Source of the DNA: JBECKW01 sp040235505 | GTDB lineage: Bacteria; Desulfobacterota; Desulfobacteria; Desulfobacterales; JAFDDL01 | Assembly (NCBI GenBank): GCA_040235505.1 | Contig: JBECKW010000082.1 | Location: 1 to 36,533, forward strand | DNA: 36,533 nucleotides | Direction: 5' to 3' | Part shown: positions 31,873-36,533 of the stretch, in pieces | Layout of the letters: each line of letters opens with the position of its first letter | Position numbering within the stretch: position 1 is the stretch's first letter | Notes under the pieces: generated by a model | Databases searched by the model: none | Told to the model about the DNA's origin: nothing | What the model saw: the letters and a program-made list of their open reading frames with translations, nothing else | Position numbers and translations under genes: made by a program

Positions 31873-33384
31873 TCAGGCGTTACGCTCCAGTCGGTTCCTG
31901 TAGTAATGAACCATGTGGCCCAGGGCCATCAGGGCTCTGTCGGTTGAGGGGAAAACGCCGACTCCGTTTTGTAGATAGTAATCTCTCAACCGTCTTCGCT
32001 CTTGTTCGACGTCCAGATTCCCTTGCCGGTCGCCTCCTTCCCGTAGAATAACGATGACGGGAATTTGATACTTTTTGACGATATTGACCGGTATTTCCCT
32101 TAATCCGGGCTGTTCATTCCAGCCTATTTGCTCAGAATATCCCATAACCCGACGCAGTTCTAAAGAGGGCGTCACCTTATCCATGACAATACTGCCCACC
32201 TGCCCGCTGGCGGCCAGGTTTTCCATGACCGTTTCCAAAACTCTTCCGGGCGGGAAGGGGGGACCCACATCGATGGGATTGTTCGCGCTGGTTCCTTCTT
32301 TCGGCAGGCATGCGGCGATATTTTCCTTCAAATCCGCATCAAGTTCCGCAACGGTTAACCCTGCGCGAGAGCAGGCATCGCTCAATGCGACACCCGAACC
32401 ACCACCACCACATATCAAGGCGATACGCCGGTCACTTTGCGCCGGCAGATGGTAGAATGCCGAGGCCGTATCCAGGAATTCTTCGAGTCCCATAACCTGG
32501 ACAGCCCCCGTCTGGCGAAAGAAGCCCTGCCATACCTTTTCATTTCCGGCCATGGACCCGGTATGACTGGCCGTCATCCTGGCGCCGGCAGGTGTAAGGC
32601 CGCCTTTCCAGATAATTGTCGGCTTTTTACGCGCCAATCGTCGCACCGTCTTCATGAAATTGGTGCCGGTTTTGACGCCTTCCAGGTAAGCACCGACGAT
32701 GTGAGTATTTTGATCGGCTTCGAAATATTCCATCAAATCGACTTCGTTGACGTCGCAGGCATTCCCATAGCTGATTCCGTGGCTGAACTTCAGCCCATGG
32801 TTTCCGGCATAACGGAAGATGTCTTCGGACAATCCGCCACTTTGAGACAAAAATCCGAATGTGCCACTTTCACGCTGGTAATTCTCTCCGGGGATCTGCG
32901 TGACACAACCTGCGGGAGAATAAACACCAAAGCAGTTCGGACCGATGATTCGCATACCGGAACCCGAAAGGGCCGCCAGTTCCTTCTCCAGGCGCCGTCC
33001 ATCTTGCGTCCCGATTTCTCCGAAACCCCCGGTGAATATTTCTACAGCGGCCACTCGTTTTTGACGGCATTCCGTGACCACATTCCGGACGGCATCGGTC
33101 GGCACATATATTCGGGCAAAGTCCACATCCTCCGGGATCTCCAGGACGGAGGCGTATACCGGAAGCCCCAGCAGTTCTTTAAGGTGCGGATTGACCGGAA
33201 AAATTTTGCCGCTGAAACCAAATCGTTGAAGCGCTCTCACCATGCACGTGCCGACACCGGCCGGATTTTTTGAAACCCCCACAACAGCGATGGAGCGAGG
33301 ATAAAAGAATGGTTTCAGACTCTGGAACCCATCAGATTCCGATTGCGCACCCACGCTTTTCTGATCTTCATTCATTTTAGTCAT
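31873..33384 (-). CDS. ADP-forming acyl-CoA synthetase alpha-type protein (CoA-binding/succinyl-CoA ligase-like)
   Basis: A 503-residue protein with an N-terminal CoA-binding Rossmann domain (FYPRSIAVVGVSKNPAGVG, residues 27-45, then IFPVNP), ligase domains 2 and 5 of the succinyl-CoA synthetase fold (GPNCFGVYSP; FLSQSGGLSEDI) and the phosphorylatable His (H274 in TASHTGSMAG). NDP-forming acyl-CoA synthetases convert acyl-CoA plus ADP and phosphate to acid plus ATP, or the reverse. The ATP-grasp (beta) part is missing: the protein ends after the second ligase domain and no beta gene is in the window, so the partner must be elsewhere or the protein has another job. No good ribosome binding site is visible at either candidate ATG (33384, 33375). 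It precedes the dehydrogenase by 56 bases in the same operon. Confidence 0.87.
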   Translation of the reverse strand: MTKMNEDQKSVGAQSESDGFQSLKPFFYPRSIAVVGVSKNPAGVGTCMVRALQRFGFSGKIFPVNPHLKELLGLPVYASVLEIPEDVDFARIYVPTDAVRNVVTECRQKRVAAVEIFTGGFGEIGTQDGRRLEKELAALSGSGMRIIGPNCFGVYSPAGCVTQIPGENYQRESGTFGFLSQSGGLSEDIFRYAGNHGLKFSHGISYGNACDVNEVDLMEYFEADQNTHIVGAYLEGVKTGTNFMKTVRRLARKKPTIIWKGGLTPAGARMTASHTGSMAGNEKVWQGFFRQTGAVQVMGLEEFLDTASAFYHLPAQSDRRIALICGGGGSGVALSDACSRAGLTVAELDADLKENIAACLPKEGTSANNPIDVGPPFPPGRVLETVMENLAASGQVGSIVMDKVTPSLELRRVMGYSEQIGWNEQPGLREIPVNIVKKYQIPVIVILREGGDRQGNLDVEQERRRLRDYYLQNGVGVFPSTDRALMALGHMVHYYRNRLERNA

Positions 33385-33415
33385 ATAGAAAATATTAAGT
33401 TTAAGTTAAAAGGCG

Positions 33416-35584
33416 TCAGATTCGGGATGCCGCCGCAAATGCGGTGCGAGTGGCCTTTGCCACATTACCGTCGATATGTTTCCTCAGATTACCATGAATA
33501 CTACAGTCGCCGATGGTGAAAAACCGTTTGGCGGCACTATAAAACTCGAGCGCCTCATTTCGCCTTGGCTTCCGGCCGGCGTATATCACCACGTTGTCGG
33601 CCTTGATGGATTTCTCCTTGCCGTTGGCATCGATATAGGTCACCTTATCCGTAGAAATACCGGTGGCTGTAACTTCCGTTAAATAATCGAAGTTCGGAAG
33701 CGCACGCCACGCCGTACGCAACTGGCCAAAGTAATGAATCTGATTGGCATCGGTTGCCAGATTTTCCTCTTCCGTCAAAACCGTCACCCGATGGCCGTTT
33801 TCAGCAAGATAAATTCCGGTTTCCGTACCGATCTGATCCCCGCCAATCACCACAACGTTTTTTCCGAGGGCTTTCTCGTTTCCGTAAACGAAGATAGGGG
33901 CCCGCACATTGGGCCCATCTGCACCGGGAATGTCCGGAATAATAGGCTCTGCTCCGGCGGCGACCAGAATTACATCGTAGCCTTTCGACTTGATCATTTC
34001 AGGCGTGGCTTTGGTCATCAGCAACACCTCGACACCGGCTTTATAGGTCTGACGAATCAGGTAGTCCTTGTAATTTCTGAGGGGCCATTTGAACGCAGCA
34101 AAATCCGTATACTTGAGCTGCCCACCCAGGAAGTCATTCTTCTCATACAGGGTCACCAAATGCCCTCTCTCGGCGGCCACAAGGGCCGCTTTCATGCCCG
34201 CTGGCCCCCCACCGATGATGGCAACCTTCTTTGGTGCTGTGGGCGGATCGATCATGCGGGGTACTCTGTGCGCAATACCGATCTTCGGGTTTACGGAACA
34301 CCAGCTGTACCAGGGACCCTCCATGCCGATTCCATGGCAATCGTTGCACCGGATGCAGGGCACCACATCTTCGCCTCTGCCCTCATATGCTTTTTGAGCA
34401 TATTCCGGATCGCAGATAAAAGCCCGGGCCATGGCCACCATATCGGTTTTACCGGTTGCGATATACTCTTCGCTTAAGTCCAGGTCCTGGTAACCACCCA
34501 CAGGGGCGGTAGCAATTTTTGCACCGCTCTTCTTGATAGCCTCGGCATATGTGAGGGTCACGGGGTATTTTTTTTGTGAATTGTAACCGGTGGGGTGGGC
34601 AATATCGCCGTCGACTCCCCGAAGCTGAAGAATATCCAGCGTACCCTCCCACATTTTGGCATATTGAACGGTATCCTCAAGGGTAAACCCGCCTTCTTCC
34701 GTTTCCTCGCCGCTGATTTGCGCCTCTATCAGAAAATCCTGGCCACAGGCCTTTTTGATGGCCTGAAACAGCTCGAGATGCCAGCGCGCTCGGTTTTCAG
34801 CACTCCCGCCGTACTTGTCCGTTCTTTTGTTGATGGCCGGCGATAGGGCATACGCCAGAAGGGAGGCGCGATACGACATATAGATATTCACCATGTCGAA
34901 CCCAAGGGACTGATAAAGCTTTGCCTGTCTTGCCGCATCATCGTTGATTTCCTGCATCAACTCGACGGGAAGTTCCTTTCCTGCGGGAATCGGCCACGAA
35001 AACATTTCGTGCTTCTGAATAGGCTTTTCCAGGTAGCTGATGTTGTAGCCTTTCGGTTCGATGAGGTAGAGACCGACGGAAGCCTTGGCGTTATAGAAAT
35101 GGATGGCATCCGCCAGCTGTGAGAAATAATTCTGGACACTGGGATCTTCGATGTCCCACATGGTCATATGCGCGGTGTCGCCGCTGAGCTCTTTTCGATT
35201 GCTCAACGCCTTGCAGCCCTTGACGGTGACAATGGCAGCACCGTTTCCGGCCACGCTTGCGTAATGGGAAATGACCTGCTCGTTCGGAAAGGTTTCCGGC
35301 CCCTGGAGAAAATGCGGAAGGCTCCGGGTGTGCATCATTCTGTTTTTCAGGACCACGTTTCCGATTTTAAGGGGGGACAAAAGGTGACTGTACTTGTCAC
35401 TGAAAATACCTTTCGTGTCGGCGGGAACGGGGTTTTCAGCCGCATTAGCAGTACCTGCGGATATGCCGGCCGCCCCCGGTGCAATGGCATTTGCGACCTT
35501 CCTGGAGACCAGCCCCAATGCGGACGTCGCAGCGGCGCCGATCAGAAACTGTCGTCTTCCCATAAACGATCGAATCAATTTCAT
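33416..35584 (-). CDS. Tat-exported OYE/dienoyl-CoA reductase-like Fe-S flavoenzyme with altered active site (third of three)
   Basis: A 722-residue protein. The N-terminus is a twin-arginine signal (GRRQFLIGAAATSALGL, residues 9-25), so the enzyme should be folded in the cytoplasm and exported. It then shows an FMN barrel opening (LLSPLKIGNVVLKNRM), SPAINKRTDKYGG, [4Fe-4S] ligands C410-x2-C413-x2-C416-x12-C429 and an FAD domain (IIGGGPAG). The two active-site motifs of the family are lost: HAGRQ is replaced around IEPKGYN (176-181), and HxxH of HGAHGY by Y235-x2-Y238 in NIYMSYRAS. TMADH-like enzymes also use Tyr here. AAGGAGG precedes the ATG. Substrate and electron acceptor are unknown, but location and residues argue against simple NADH-driven enoyl-CoA reduction. 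Length is about 70 above its paralogues, mostly the leader. Confidence 0.88.
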   Translation of the reverse strand: MKLIRSFMGRRQFLIGAAATSALGLVSRKVANAIAPGAAGISAGTANAAENPVPADTKGIFSDKYSHLLSPLKIGNVVLKNRMMHTRSLPHFLQGPETFPNEQVISHYASVAGNGAAIVTVKGCKALSNRKELSGDTAHMTMWDIEDPSVQNYFSQLADAIHFYNAKASVGLYLIEPKGYNISYLEKPIQKHEMFSWPIPAGKELPVELMQEINDDAARQAKLYQSLGFDMVNIYMSYRASLLAYALSPAINKRTDKYGGSAENRARWHLELFQAIKKACGQDFLIEAQISGEETEEGGFTLEDTVQYAKMWEGTLDILQLRGVDGDIAHPTGYNSQKKYPVTLTYAEAIKKSGAKIATAPVGGYQDLDLSEEYIATGKTDMVAMARAFICDPEYAQKAYEGRGEDVVPCIRCNDCHGIGMEGPWYSWCSVNPKIGIAHRVPRMIDPPTAPKKVAIIGGGPAGMKAALVAAERGHLVTLYEKNDFLGGQLKYTDFAAFKWPLRNYKDYLIRQTYKAGVEVLLMTKATPEMIKSKGYDVILVAAGAEPIIPDIPGADGPNVRAPIFVYGNEKALGKNVVVIGGDQIGTETGIYLAENGHRVTVLTEEENLATDANQIHYFGQLRTAWRALPNFDYLTEVTATGISTDKVTYIDANGKEKSIKADNVVIYAGRKPRRNEALEFYSAAKRFFTIGDCSIHGNLRKHIDGNVAKATRTAFAAASRI

Positions 35585-35626
35585 TACGCCCTCCTTGTCA
35601 TGGATGTGTGGATCATAAAAACCATA

Positions 35627-36533
35627 CTAAAATGTCACTAACTTACTGACAGGGAACGAACCCGGAAAAGGAGAAAAGAAATGAGATTGTTTGCCGTCTC
35701 CGCCGGCGATAACCACTAAAAACCGATCCGGCGTCAATGTGATGGGGATGAGCTCGTCGTCGCCAAGCGGTCCCATGATCTCTGCCAGCCCCTTCCGATC
35801 GCAGGCGGACGGCCACGTTGAAAAGGGAATGCGTGTTTGTTCCCAGAAAGCCTTACGGAAATCATCCTTTTGCCATTTTTCAGACGTCACCAGTTGCGCG
35901 TGCTCCGGCCCCAGAGCGATGATGGGCGACAATTCGATAACCTGTGGAACGCCCGCACCGCCCATGTTCAGCAGCGGACTTGCAATGTTGCGCCACCAGC
36001 GCATATGTTCTTCAATGGAAGCACTCCAATGATCGTTGTTCTCGACGGGTGGATAGCTGGCCATCACCGTCACCACACTGTCGGTGGATTTATAGCCCCG
36101 CTCTACGTGCAGGGGCTTCCACCCGCTCGGAAGCGCATCCTCATTCTCACCGAAAACCCAACAAACGTAATCGGCGGGAGAGGCGAGGGTCGATCTGTCG
36201 ATCATGGGCGGCCTGGAGCCGCCCACGCCGTAAGCAATCAGGTTGATGGCATACCCGATGGACCCGTTCACGTGATGTCCCTTGCCTGCGGCCCCCTGTC
36301 CGCAGCCGATCCCGAGTGCCTTGACGATCGGTCCGTTTACGACAACGACCCATTGGGACGTTCCGGTGCCGGATAGTGCCAGGCGGGCATTGGCGTTCGG
36401 ATCCAGGAATCCCTCCAGGGCGGCAATCAGCAGAGGCATGTAGCCGGGACGACAACCTGCCATGGCCGCATGCACAGCGGCCAGCTCAACGGTCAGGGTG
36501 CCCATTGCCGGTGGGACCTGTCCCAGAATTTCT
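35627..36533 (-). CDS. Conserved protein of the family linked to UGSC (seleno)proteins, 5' end outside window
   Basis: The reading frame stays open to the window edge; the visible 302 codons include GQVPPA before the first internal Met, so the true start is upstream. The pattern VELAAVHAAMAGCRPGYMP, VNGPIVKALGI, PLHVERG, LGPEHAQLV and VVIAGGDGKQSHFF matches, from memory, the C-terminal part of proteins annotated as UGSC-containing (seleno)proteins or as uncharacterised proteins next to them. No reaction is known to me. C17 of the shown frame (AGC) is the conserved cysteine of that block. It is 42 bases upstream of the Tat-exported flavoenzyme and cotranscribed with it. Whether a UGSC domain precedes it, and whether the upstream part holds an in-frame UGA, cannot be seen here. 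Confidence 0.65.
   Translation of the reverse strand, partial: EILGQVPPAMGTLTVELAAVHAAMAGCRPGYMPLLIAALEGFLDPNANARLALSGTGTSQWVVVVNGPIVKALGIGCGQGAAGKGHHVNGSIGYAINLIAYGVGGSRPPMIDRSTLASPADYVCWVFGENEDALPSGWKPLHVERGYKSTDSVVTVMASYPPVENNDHWSASIEEHMRWWRNIASPLLNMGGAGVPQVIELSPIIALGPEHAQLVTSEKWQKDDFRKAFWEQTRIPFSTWPSACDRKGLAEIMGPLGDDELIPITLTPDRFLVVIAGGDGKQSHFFSPFPGSFPVSKLVTF

Noticed and set aside
1..36533. tRNA, rRNA, CRISPR array, insertion sequence or integrase
   Set aside because: None of the expected sequence patterns or proteins was seen on either strand.

Overview
The window looks like a catabolic island from a strictly anaerobic bacterium, most likely a sulfate reducer or syntroph of the Desulfobacterota. 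That guess rests on gene content, not on a marker gene. The content includes a tungsten-type aldehyde:ferredoxin oxidoreductase, an Fe-S ETF:quinone oxidoreductase (EMO type), a multiheme cytochrome c, two complete EtfAB pairs, a glutaconyl-CoA decarboxylase-type carboxyltransferase beside a glutaryl-CoA dehydrogenase-like enzyme, and three Fe-S flavoenzymes of the old-yellow-enzyme/2,4-dienoyl-CoA reductase family. I see no rRNA, tRNA, CRISPR array, transposase or integrase.

Layout. (a) 1-4399, minus strand: a membrane protein with a spermidine-synthase-like domain, cut by the window edge, and a TonB-dependent receptor, separated by a clear intrinsic terminator. (b) 4400-5468: a 1.07 kb divergent control region with several TTGACA boxes. 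(c) 5469-9298, plus strand: aldehyde:ferredoxin oxidoreductase and the first dienoyl-CoA-reductase-like flavoenzyme. (d) 9321-19514, minus strand, probably one long operon read right to left: MFS transporter, tandem VOC protein, flavodoxin-polyferredoxin fusion, second dienoyl-CoA-reductase-like enzyme, etfA, heptaheme cytochrome c, EMO-type oxidoreductase, etfB. (e) 19705-21881: an AT-rich TetR regulator (minus) and a double-length Lrp/AsnC regulator (plus). (f) 21923-25047, minus: GlcG/HbpS-family protein, cyclase-family metal hydrolase, SDR, 3-hydroxyacyl-CoA dehydrogenase. (g) 25291-26912, plus: thiolase and its DUF35 zinc-ribbon/OB-fold partner. (h) 26909-36533, minus: a protein of a family linked to UGSC selenoproteins (cut by the edge), a Tat-exported divergent OYE-like flavoenzyme, an ADP-forming CoA-ligase alpha-type protein, a glutaryl-CoA dehydrogenase-like acyl-CoA dehydrogenase, gcdA, etfB, etfA.

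Working model (inference). A bulky or hydrophobic substrate enters through the TonB receptor and/or the MFS carrier. Aldehyde oxidation (AOR), enoate/dienoyl reduction (the OYE-like enzymes), hydrolysis (cyclase family), 3-hydroxyacyl oxidation (SDR, HAD) and thiolysis (thiolase/DUF35) degrade it to CoA thioesters. A glutaryl-CoA type intermediate would then be oxidised to glutaconyl-CoA by the non-decarboxylating dehydrogenase and decarboxylated by a Gcd complex. The two EtfAB pairs collect the electrons, and one is embedded with EMO and a heptaheme cytochrome for delivery to the membrane and periplasm. The substrate cannot be deduced from the sequence alone.
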